Of a DNA stretch of 64,000 bases, positions 49,165 to 61,579 are shown piece by piece. A program made the translations under genes and the position numbers. Each line of letters begins with the position of its first letter. Position 1 is the first letter of the stretch. The stretch lies in contig CM070576.1 of assembly GCA_036346355.1 (NCBI GenBank), positions 54,793,712-54,857,711 of the forward strand, in the 5' to 3' direction. Source of the stretch: Rhipidocladum racemiflorum. Lineage: Eukaryota; Streptophyta; Magnoliopsida; Poales; Poaceae. The notes under the pieces are model-generated. The model saw nothing but the letters and a program-made list of their open reading frames with translations. It was not told the origin of the DNA and made no database searches.

Positions 49165-49424
49165 CTCCCTCCGGTTTGGTAATATCTGTCGTTTTGGACA
49201 TAGTGATGGTCAAACTTTCGAAACTTTGACTATCGATATATTTTTAAATATTTAAATTGGATACATGAAAATTATATGTGTAGACTTGTCTCGAGAAGTA
49301 CTTTCATAATATTATAATTTTATTGGGTTTTATAAATATATTATAATAAAAATTAGCGGTCAAAGTTGTTTTTTGAAGATCGTGTCGATGTCCAAAACGA
49401 CAGATATTACCAAACCGAAGGGAG
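49165..49424. mobile_element. Stowaway-type MITE
   Basis: 260 bp, ends CTCCCTCCGGTTTGGTAATATC and GATATTACCAAACCGAAGGGAG, flanked by TA. Confidence 0.93.
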
Positions 49425-50279
49425 TAGCTAGCTTTGCACGTAAGTATAGGTAGATTATTTATGTATAAGAGAGAAAAGATAGTTATTACACAACATCTAT
49501 AGACAACTATTAGAGACAGTTATTGTACAAACTAATTTTTTGCTTACTCTAAATGATTTGTACTTGTTCTAATAGAATTCTCGGTAGCTATGCATGGAAA
49601 TGATATGTTTCTTTATTTGGAGTACCAAGATGCACCATGCAAAAACCTTAATGACATGCAGTTGGAGAGTTAATAAGGTGTTTGCGACAGAAAACACACA
49701 CACAAAAAAAGAAGTATGCGCCCTGTATACTGGATATCACTATTAAAAAATAAATCTTGTAAATTTGAACGATGAAAGATTAGAAATCTTGTTTTTCTTT
49801 CGGAGATAATTAAAAAGGCAAGTTCCTGCTATTAGAAAAGCACACATACCAGGAGAGGAAGCCTCTTACTACAAGTCAACCAGAATTAACACTTGGGCAG
49901 TTGGGCATACCACGGCTGAATTTGCATTGCCGTTTGCACCAGATGCTGCCTTAATCGACCGCCCTGTCCGCAAACCGGAAGCAACGCAATCCCGCGGCCA
50001 CGACGCGCGAGTGGCTGGCCCGCGTAGCGCCGTCGCGGCACGCCCGCCTCGGTTTACATCCAGTTCCACGCGCTGGCCTTGCTTTCCAAACGCCGTCACA
50101 GGGCGCCCCGATTTTTTTTTAAAAATAATACACTTTTTAAACACTTATTTTTTTTAATCGCCAAGTAACGCTTTCTATCTCAATTTAACTTTAAAAAAAT
50201 TGTAACTGATTTATATTTTTGTAATTTTTTTTCATATTATTATTTTTGTAAAATTATTATTTTTGTAAAATTATTTTTT
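49425..50279. other. Intergenic stretch before the bHLH promoter
   Basis: No supported gene. A GC-rich island at 49900-50110 is open in two frames but shows no known domain. The rest is AT-rich. Confidence 0.4.
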
Positions 50280-50880
50280 TTGTCACTAGTTGCTGCTTTC
50301 AGTAAGGGTGTGTTTGGCTGTTGGTATAACCGTATAAGGTTGAATGGGATGTGATGATCTTGTACTATTTGGTTCTATTATTTTGAGTAAATGGAATGGT
50401 TCAGCATTTACCGAGAAAACTCCTCAAATTTGTATCTCACCATTCACGGTGAAACGACTCTATTCAAACAACCAAACATACATACAATTCTTTTTAAAAA
50501 TCATCTTATATATACCATTTAGTACAAGTAACAAAAAAACACTAGCTAAGAACCCCCCTCCTCGAGCGCATTTCCGAGGAGCCGGTTCCTCTGACATCAC
50601 ATCCTCTGACGTTGGATCGTTGACGCGTAGAGGGGGAGGATCCCATTTCCATTTCCGAATCCCTTCACTGGATCCCTACCAGTCCACCACACGCCCGAGA
50701 CCGAATCACGAGCGCCCAGCCCTCCTCGCCCTTTATTTCCCTCCCCGGCCGCGGCGCCAACTCGCCAATCAGCTCGCTCCCTAGTTGCTTACGCGAGAGA
50801 AACCCTCACAAGCGGCACCGCCAGCTCACGATCGCTCCGAAAAGCTAGCTCGGGCTGCAGCCGTAACGCGCGCGCCGCCC
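50280..50880 (+). promoter_or_regulatory. Promoter and 5' UTR of the bHLH gene
   Basis: A TATA-like TTATATATACC at about 50506 and a GC-rich C/T-containing leader from about 50550 precede the first ATG at 50881. The context at the start is GCCCATGAAC. The transcription start site is not determinable. Confidence 0.45.
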
Positions 50881-53800
50881 ATGAACCGGCCGCAGCGGGA
50901 CCCCTCATGCTATGGCGGCGGCTCGGCGCAGGGCCAGTCGTCGTTCGTTGACCCGTCGGCGGAGCGGGCGGCGGCCGAGAGGGCGTTCTTCCCGGCGCCG
51001 GGCGGAGGGGAGCAGTCGGCCGCGTCAGCTTCTGCGATGGGCGCGCCGAGGCGGCAGCAGCACTACGGCGGGGGTGCCGAGATCCCGCTGGGCCACGGGC
51101 ACGGGCACGGCCAGCACCGTTACCATCAGCTCGGCGTGGAGGCTGAGGACGACGGCGGGGGAAGCGGCGGTCCGCCGGGTCTGCTGCCACGGCACAGCAG
51201 CTCGCCGCCGGGGTTCTTCTCGAGCCTCGTCGTGGATAACAACGGTAATTGAGATAATCCTGGCTTTTCTGATCCCCTCAGAGTGTTCTTTCACGTGATT
51301 TTCGAAGGACTCTGGTCAACTTATTCATGGGCATTTTGAGCTTGTTGCTGCTGCTGCTTGCATGCTTTTAGCTCCTATTTTCTTCCGGATTTCTTTGGGA
51401 ATCGAGGGAATATCGCCATTCTTCTTCCATATTTGTTTTTTTTTAATGTTTTTAATTTTAGCGCAGTGCCAAGATTGGTCAACTGCAATCTTGGCGTGCC
51501 TTTTGTCTTTCTTTTCGATATTCGAATGTTTTGAGGAATGCTTCCGGCTTTGCAGAGGTAACACGTACGACACCTCTCAGCAGCTGCGAGCAATGTAGCT
51601 ATCCAATACATTTGCTTGCAATTGCAGGCTTGCAGGCTTGCAGCAGCAGCCGCCTTCTTCTTTGTTCCTTACGCCTTATGTTTAAATCTATGCAAAGATT
51701 TCAGCAGCAGCATTGCAAAACTGTTTTGGGTTGGGACTAGCAGCAGCATTTTGCCTCATTTAGTGGCAAAAAGGCCGGCGTTAGCGTCTCTCTTATGAGG
51801 GGGGTTCGTTGGAGGACAAAAGATCGTCCCTACCTAATTAATGTGGTAAAATAAAGTTTTTATGTGTGGGCAAACCGGCATATGCTGGTTTATCTCAGGC
51901 TTTTGTTATGATACTATGTTCATTCATGCTTTGCGGTCGCTTCAAAAATAATCTTGCTCCACATACTTATTTGAACCCCTAAATCATTAGCTCTTTACAT
52001 TTCGCACGGCTAGAAAAAGAGCCTTCGGTACCGGTTGGTGAGGGCCTTCAGTACCGATTTTTTGAACCGGTACATATAATCTGGGAGTGATGGTACTAGA
52101 AATATTTCAAAAATATGGGAGAAGCGGGATTCAAACGCGCAACCTCGTGACTCCAGCCTCACACTTCTAACCAACCCATCCACCATCGCGTACTAATATA
52201 AATAGAATATGCACTCCTTTTGAATTTTCTTGAAAAACGAGGCATCAGTACCGATTCGTAACACCAACCGGTACTGATGCCCCGTGGCTTCAGTACCGGC
52301 TCGTATTATGAACCGGTACTAATGTGAGGGCATCAGTACCAGCACCGGTTCGTGTTACTGATGCCTTATTTCAGGAATTTTAAAATGAACCGGTATTGAT
52401 ACCCTCATCAATACTGGTTCAAATCTAATTTGAACTTATGTGCCGGTAGGAAAGCCCTTTTTTCTAATAGTATCGAGTGACAAATATTTTCAGTGCCATG
52501 CTATTTGTAAGTTGCGCATTGTTGGGTATCATGATCAGATCATAGTATGTGAAATTGACTAGTTCATCTTATATATACTAGACCAAATTTACTCTGGAAA
52601 TCTGCCGATCTGACCCCTATATATCCAAAAATTTTCTCCTTTTGTTTTTTCGATTGATGGAGTTGTGTCATTGGGTTGCTTGAAACCGGCTGGGAGGAAG
52701 GGAAAACTACGGGCCAGGCTGCATAGTTAGGGTGGTTTTCATGGTGGGGCTTCTGGCTAGGCTATAGAATAGAGAAGTGCGTGTCCGTAGGAGTGTGGAC
52801 GCCTCACGCCTCTCGTATGTACTTCTTTATTGCGATTTGTTTGGCCCTTACCAATTTCAATCTCCAAGACATTATTAACATTTTCTCTGCTACTTGCACC
52901 GGGGAGGTTGGCATGTTTGCTCTTTGCTTGATTGGTCTTGAGCGGTTTTTTATCTTTGTGGAATCCATTTCACGTGTATTAGAACTAGGCAACGGTATAT
53001 CTGAGTTTCATTAGTTTCAGTGATGAGTTTTATCTAGTTTCATGAGTTCTACTGTTTAGTTCCATGAGTTTCATGTTTAATCAGTTTTAGTACTAAATTT
53101 CACGAGTTTTAGTGTAAAAATTTCATGAGTTTCAGCGGTATACCGTTGCAATAGTATACCGTAGAGTAATATTTCTGTATTAATATTTGCTCTACTACGT
53201 GTACCTAGGAGTTGGCATGTTTGCTTTTTGCTTAATTGGTTGGTCTTGAGTGATTCTTTATCTTTGTAGGATCCACTTGACGTGTATTATCTGTCTTTTA
53301 CTAATTTTAAAATTAATGTATTGAGTTGTCCTTATCTTTGTAGGATCCACTTGATGTGTATCTTAGAGGCACTTTTTAAAAGAAGTAACTTTTGAACTAA
53401 TCGAACAACCATAGGCTCTTACATGGATAGTTTGCTAGTATTGTTGAATTAGGAGTTCGGGACATTCAATGTATTTCAATTGTTTCTTCTCCTTTACTTA
53501 AAACTCACTGAAAACATTATGTCATCTTAAGGAAAAAGGATATAAGAAGCTAGTAGCACAAGATTCATGGTACAAAATGGTTGGTCAAGCTAGCAATTTT
53601 GCCAACAGAATGGTACAAAATGACTAGGATTGTCGTTGCTCCAACCCACGACATTTTCTGTAAAGAAAGAAAAAAAAACGTTTTCTGTGAGGCTTTTTAT
53701 CGATAGGTGTAATCTAGACGATCCAAACCGATCGATGACGAGGCGTTTGAATCAATGCGAACCCGGGAGTCCGACCGGGACCAAAACCCGGGGCTGGTTA

Positions 53801-56800
53801 ATTCCCACTTGACCGATTATAGCAGGTTGGGCCCGCTAACCTTCGTACGCGGGACCCTGCGCCCTGCCGTCGTCTGTCGAACCAGGTTCCGCTGTAGGTC
53901 TGTAAAAAAAAAAAAAAAGTTGCTTTTATGCTCTTCCTTTTAGTATAAGTTGCATAAATCTTAAAGTAAACGAAGGGGTAAGTAATCATCATCTACCCTT
54001 CATTCATGCTTTAATAGTTGTGCAACTTTTAAAAGGAAGAGCATAGAAGCACCTCTCAAAAAAAAATCGAGGTTTGTTTTAAACTCGATTCAAGCTTTAA
54101 ATAAGTTGAGTTTAAGTTTAATCTTGAGCTCGTGAGTTTCATCGAGCCAAGCTTGAATAGCTCACGAATCTTATAAATTTACGAATCACGTGATAAATAT
54201 TACTATATATTAGTTTTTATCGAGTTTACTCGAGCGTAAGTATTTTTTATTATTAAAAAATAGTGTATATTGAGTTATTTATTGTTAGTTTGTTACCGGG
54301 CTTTTTAAACTGAGCTCGAGTTTACTCAAACTTAGACCGAGGTGAGCTCGAGCCTAAATCCAAACTCGGAACCCCACTTAGACGGGCTCGAGCGCGGCTC
54401 TAGTCTTTACCGAGCTCAAATTTAGAAGATCAAGTTTGTTAGAACTTACTCGTTTATAAGCCTACCGACGTGAGCACGTCAACATGTGATTAAGTAATAA
54501 GTCCTAGGAGAAAGTGGTTGTGTTCCTAAAACCTGGATTCCCCACTTGGTCGAGATGAAGTGTTTGAGTTTTATACATCACGTCTCTAGTACACACATTC
54601 CATTGTTATATTTTTTGGTTATATGTTATAAACAAGTATCGACCAATAAGAAATCTACTAATAGCATTTTTACACGACAAATCTAAATTAATGCTTTTCT
54701 ACTACTAATAGCATTTTCATAGATAAATCTAAATGCTTTTCTATGTATTCTAAAACATATATTAGAGAACAAAGAAAGCAGCTTATAGTATATAGCAAAT
54801 TGCGTACGTGAAAGGGGTTACCCTTCATCTCGAGGATGGCACCCCTTAATTTTGTGATGACATAGAACTTTAAGTTATTATGAAAGATCGAAAGCCTTAT
54901 TATATACATTTCTTGTGTTTCTAAATATAAGTTATTTTTATTTTTTATTGTCTCCTATGCAAAGTTTTATCATGATTTTTCGGAAAACCAATACCAAATA
55001 TATAAACCTAGGATCATTTGAATACATGTTTATGCTTTATACATTTGTGCACTTCAAAGATTTCTGAAAATATTCATAGAGGTAGTCCAAATTAGAATAT
55101 ATGCGCATGCAAAATTTTGTCCAAAATGTAATCGTGTGCACATTGCAAAAAAAAAAGAGAGAGAGCAGAGAGCCTGTCGAATTAATCCTAAACCCCATCT
55201 ATGAAAAAATAAACATAGTTCATTTTTGGATTCCCTGAAGCCCCAAATGGATTGGATCAATTCTAGTTCTGCCAACAAAATGAAGGCCTCGCCCCTTCCA
55301 GATGCTGCTCCAATCCTAAGGTTCTCACGTTTACATGTTCTAATTCAATATTTTCCATTCATGATTAAAAAGGAAAATTGTTCTTTTTACCAAACATATG
55401 CGATCAATTCACGTCTCACTACTACGAATCTAGCCATCAATACCGGTTGATAACAGCCATCAGTACCGGTTTTTGAACCGGTACAGACCATCCGGAACTG
55501 ATGCCCATTGTGTATCATTACCAGTTCCATCAACCGGTACTGATAGGACTAGATATGTTTCAAAATATGTCGAGGATGTATGGGAGAAGCGGGACTCGAA
55601 CCCGCAACCTCGTGACTCCAGTCTCACCCTTCTAACCAACCCACCCACCATCGCGTACTAATATACATAGAATATGCATTTCTTTTGAACTTTCCTGAAA
55701 CGAGACATCAGTGCCGGTTCGTAACACCAACCGGTACTAATGTACCTCGTGCCTTCAATACCGGTTCGTAACACCAACCGGTACTAATGTGAGGGCATCA
55801 GTACTGATTCATAGATTTAACCGGTATTGAAAGCCCACTACAACCCTGTAGCCAATGAACCGGTACTGATATCACTGTCAGTACCGATTCAAATCCAATC
55901 GGTAGTGATGTGCCGGTAGTAAAATCTAGTTTCTAGTAATGTGTTATCACTAGCTTGTCATGCTAGGGGGAGTCTTCGATGAAAGCAAACCCCACGATGG
56001 CGCTTATCTAGTTCCGGTTCACGTGGGATTCCACGCATGTTCCTATTGCCCTGGGCTTATATGATGGAGTTACTGCCAAACGAGCAAACTTATCATTAAA
56101 GAAGTTTTGACCACACTACATGTCTAGTCTAGCATACCAAGATAGCTAAGCGCACCCAAATAAAGATCATGCAACCAAAATAACAATAGGTAATTAAACT
56201 GCATAAGACAATATAGCATTTCTTAAAACACAAACTGCATAAAACATTTGAATGTAGATAATTCTATTGATCATCATGGGTAGCAGATCAAGTTAATTAT
56301 ATAGCACTTTCATGGGAGTAGCAACATATTAGAGCTTAGTGCAACTGACAACGATAGGATGATGGGCAAACTTTTTCGAAAGGTAATCAAAATATTTTGC
56401 CACAGGAGATTGAAAAGAATTGTGATGGTGGTAAGCGCAGCATTTATTATATATTAAAAGCTCATGAGAGTCGCTAAGAAAACAGAGAAATAGACTAAAA
56501 ATTCTCATAAAAAAGCAAAACATCTGGTATTTAATGTGGTGGAGCCTAATTAAAACCACCATCGGATGTTATTATTTAAAAGAAAATATCTAACCGTTAG
56601 ATCTGGTTATAACGACTTAGATTAAAAGAAAGAGTCCAAGGATCTCCACCACTTATTTTGGTGGAACCATATTATAACGGTGCATATTAAGCATAATATT
56701 AGAGTTATATAAAAATACACAATTATAGAAAATATAGTTATATATCAAAGATATCATAATATCTAGTCACGCAGTTGCGTGAGTAAATTTGCTAGTTTCT

Positions 56801-57810
56801 TAAAAAGACTCAATATTGTTTAACTACATCCAAAATATGTGATATTTTATGCATTGAGTCGATCGCTACGATTTTTCTATAACAGTAATATTTGGTCTTT
56901 TGGGCTTTTGCTTTTTCTCACACTGGTTATGTGAAAATTATTTCAAGAAGTGAATTCTAGGATGTCAAATTACTAGTTTAGCATGTCACTAATTTTTAAA
57001 CAAAAGTTTCCTTTAAATTCACAAATTCATTATGTTCGCTAATATTTTACACTAAAACTCAAATTAATGGTATATCTTAATTACTTACTTCAGAACTTGA
57101 ATGCTTAGAGAGGATGGATAAAATTTGGCTACTTGAATCTAGCAGGTTTTTCATGTGCTAGAGCAGGAGTTGGAGGAGGTGGTGATCAGGTTCGCCAGGC
57201 CATGAACAACAAGAAGACGATGAAATCCCCATTGAACTTTGCAAGACAGGGAGCTCTCTCCCAAATCTCTGAGGATGGCATCCCGGACCTCACTGACAAC
57301 CTGCACGGTGCTGGCCACTCTGAACATAACATCGCCGCCTACCATGTGGTCCGCTCCCTCTCCGGTGGGTTCTCAATCGGAGCATGGGAGGATTCAAACT
57401 CCATTGAGTTCTCAACGCCAATAGGCAAACCTGGAATGCACAATAACGAGGACATCATTGCCACCCTTAGCAATTACGAATCCCAGGTATAGCTGTTGCA
57501 TTGAATTTATTTTTGATTTTTGTACAGTAGTTATAAGTATAAATTTCTACATACGATCTTAAAGTCCTCGTTGACAAGTGATTTTCCGAAAGAATGTAAT
57601 TAATCTGGTTGGATCCTAACGAATGTGGCCAAATTACGTATATCATGTCACTACTAATTAGAATCTTTATAGTTTCCTGTGCATGTACATATACGAGGCC
57701 ACGAGGGTATGGTCGCACTCGTCACTACCTATTATGAGACCTCTTAGAGTTGTTTTATCAGTTATGAATTGATACTTTCTACTAGCATTGGGAAATCAGA
57801 AGTGTAATCG

Positions 57811-57892
<82 letters not shown>

Positions 57893-59780
57893 ATGCATGA
57901 TTTTATGTTTAATTTGTCTCTGATCTGCATGCAGTTTATTATGGCGAAGGAGATGGCGGGCGCAGATAAATACCTGCAGATGCAGCAAGAACAGGTGCCG
58001 TTCAGAGTACGGGCCAAGCGTGGATGTGCGACGCACCCCCGGAGCATCGCGGAGAGGGTATATACACACGCACACATGCTCTATTAAGTCCAATAATCCC
58101 AAAAATAATTCTCCATAAATTAATATGATCGCTTTCAATGTCCGTACTCCTTGGTCCTTAGTAGTTCTACGTGTTCGTTTAGCGCTAAATTAACAACGAA
58201 TTAGCTCTGAAACCTTGCTTACGGAGTACTACTGCACTGCTCTACAATATATGTCGTCAAGATGATCTTTTAATTGCATTTAGCATTTCTCTGTCCTCCT
58301 TTTTTTGGGGCTGCGAGATTAATCTTCAGGCATGTGATGTATGACGGTAGAAGCGAAGGACGAGGATCAGCGAGAAGCTCAGGAAGTTGCAGGCTCTAGT
58401 GCCTAACATGGACAAGGTGATCAACTATAGACATTATTAATTAATCGGTCATATCCCATATGTGTTTTTTTGTATATGCAGTACGCAGTTTGCCGTAGTT
58501 TTTCCCTGATCATTTTCAACAGAGTACAATCTGCAGGCCGGTTGAGATGCAATTTCAATTATCTTTTGTTCTTTCCAAATGTGACAGCAAACGAGCACGG
58601 CGGACATGCTGGAGCTAGCAGTCGAGCACATCAGGAGAATGCAGAGTCAGCTGCAGGTATGTCAGTTAATTAGTTTGAATGCATGGTCAGAAAGTGAGAC
58701 AGCTACGTAAAATACTTGGCATTGATTGAGAGAATATAAATGCAAGCACTTCTCCCTAGGGAGCTAGTCGTCGATCGGAAACAAACGTACAAACGAGAAA
58801 CTGGCCATTCCTTTGTCGAACAATCATTCATTGCACAGGCAAGTGCGTATCGTCAAGAGAAACGGTATTAGCATTACAACGGTATAGCAACAAGTTTTAT
58901 ATAGTTTTAGCAAGTCCAAGTGAATGTTTGAAAATTTTCATGTTTCAACGGGGTTAACACATTTTTAGAAGTTTCTAGAAGATTCCAAGCCAAAGTTTTA
59001 ATGAGTTTTAGGTTTTGGAATTCAAGTTTCACCAAGTTTCAACCAACGAGTCTACAACAAATTTCAGCAAATTTCAATCCAAACGTTTTAAGAAGTTTTA
59101 GCAAATCTCAACATGTTTCATCACGTTTTGACTAGAAGTTTCAACATAAAAACAACAAATAAAGCAAAAAAAAAAAAAACCCCCACATGTTCATCTATGG
59201 CCACTATCTCGCCATTACCACTCGCAAGCACCATTGCCTCCTCCCCTTGTTAGCTCAAGAGGTGAAGCTAGAGCTTGATGTTACCCGTGACGCGCGTGAT
59301 GGCGAAGTTGAGCCACAAGGTGACGTGGGTGGAATCAGTGTTGGACCACTCGGTGACCCAGATCGCGGGGATCTAGCGGATCCCATCGCCGGCCATGAGG
59401 AAGAAGGTCGGATCCTCCTTTGGTTGCAGCGCTGACTACTTCTTTGGCACCGCTACCGTTTCGCGCCTCACATTGTTGGATGCATCCCCCTGCTCATGCA
59501 CCACAAAAATCTCCTAGTCATTTGTCCTACTGGAGCATGCTCTCCACCACTGCACCCACACCTTGCTAGCACATCCTCATCCACTGCATTCCCCATTCGA
59601 TACACTATTCGTACTTGTTTAGCGCTGGGAATTCGATACACTTTGTGTTTCTGAGATCGACCACATCGCTTGTCTTCACTATCATCATCATGGAACATGA
59701 GCTAAGGATGGAAGAAGGAGGCACTGCCCAATGGTACAAGGATGGATTTGGGCGAGGAAATGGTGGGTCGGTTTGTGTGT

Positions 59781-59870
<90 letters not shown>

Positions 59871-61544
59871 TCTCAATTTGGGGGTGGGGAAGACAAAGTC
59901 TGGGAGCACAATGATTGGGATAAAGAAGTGGTTGAATTCGAGTGGCTGTAGAAGGAAAAATCGGACAGCTAAAGCCTATCCTGTCATTTTTTTGCTACAA
60001 TGATATACCATTCTATAGTATTTCTGTTCCTTTAGTACTTCAAAGAGTACTATCACTTTAAAAAAAGTACTTCGAAGAGTACTCTGTTGGAACAAAACAC
60101 CAAAAAAATCTTTGGAATAATTTTCTTTTCTATTGTTCTTTCCTTTTTTGCTTGCTTACAAAATAGGTACAAGGCCTTCGCTTATATAGCAGAATACCCA
60201 ACACATTAATACATCTATTTGGGCTCGACTCATATGGCAAGCAGACTCATTTCCTTACGCATGCATACATCCGAGACGTTCCCATGTAGGACTCCTCGAT
60301 GCACTCTGTCTACTACATGCAGCTGCTCAAACTTTACTTACAAGATTAATTCTAACATTCACCCCCTTAATATTGTAACATAACTTTAACTTGTTGAGGC
60401 AATTGGTCTCAACTACGATTTATCTAACTTTTATTTGACAAGGATGGAGAACGCATCTCCCTAACACCTTGGTACTCAACTAACTTAACTCAAGATGGTG
60501 AACATATCTCCTCAACGTCTTAGTCTCATCTTCGACGGACATGAGTTTAGACAACAAACACACCTCTTCAATGTCGCAGACTCAACTTCGATGAAGTTGA
60601 CTTTGGACGACGAACACACTTTTTTAATGCCCCAGACTCAACTTTAATGAACTCAACTTAGGACAGCGAACACACCTTATCAATGTCTTGAGTCAGCATC
60701 GTGTTGCAATCGGACTCAACTTCGACTTGCACTGCATAAGCAAAATCCAACCGCTGGTCACGTACTACTACTGCAGCATGTATATATACTAGTTAATTAC
60801 ATGCCCGTGCGTTGCTACGAAAAACAAAATTGATAACGAAAAATAAAGATTAAAAAATAAAAAAATTATTTCACAAGATCAAACATCTATCTTTAACGCT
60901 TCGTTTCTTGCGAAAGCTGGCTAATTAAAGCAACGCTTCGTTTCTTGCGTAGCGCAATTAAGTAGGGCAATTAAGCAGGGCAATTAAGCGGCAATTAATG
61001 ACGTGGGAAGAACGGACCACTGCCACCAAGTGCTGCTTTAGAATAGTACTAGTTACATGCCCGTGCGTTGCTACGAAAAACAAAATTGATAACGAAAAAT
61101 AAAGATTAAAAAATAAAAAAATTATTTCACAAGATCAAACATCTATCTTTAACGCTTTGTTTCTTGCGAAAGCTGGCTAATTAAAGCAACACTTCGTTTT
61201 TTGCGTAGGGCAATTAATGACGTGGGTAGAACTCACCACTGCCACCAACTGCTGTTTTATAATAGTATATATATATATATATATAGAGGATGGCTAGAAT
61301 ACTATCGATAGCAAAGTGAATTTGTACTACCCACGTTCTAAGCCGTCCGATCGCACAACGTATGGTCCAGATGAATCAAGGTGGAAGGATGTATTCGCAA
61401 AAGAGGAATCAATGTGGGGGTTTTGTGTAAAATGGTTTAAGTGGCCTTCCACCTTGATTCATCTGGACCATACGTTGTACGATCGGACGGTTTAGAACGT
61501 GGGTAGTACAAGTTCACTTTGCTATCGATAGTATTCTAGCCATC

Positions 61545-61579
<35 letters not shown>

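Noticed and set aside
55460..55661. Overlapping frames on both strands in a CACTA MITE
   Set aside because: They are translations of a tRNA-like, repeat-rich segment and not genes.
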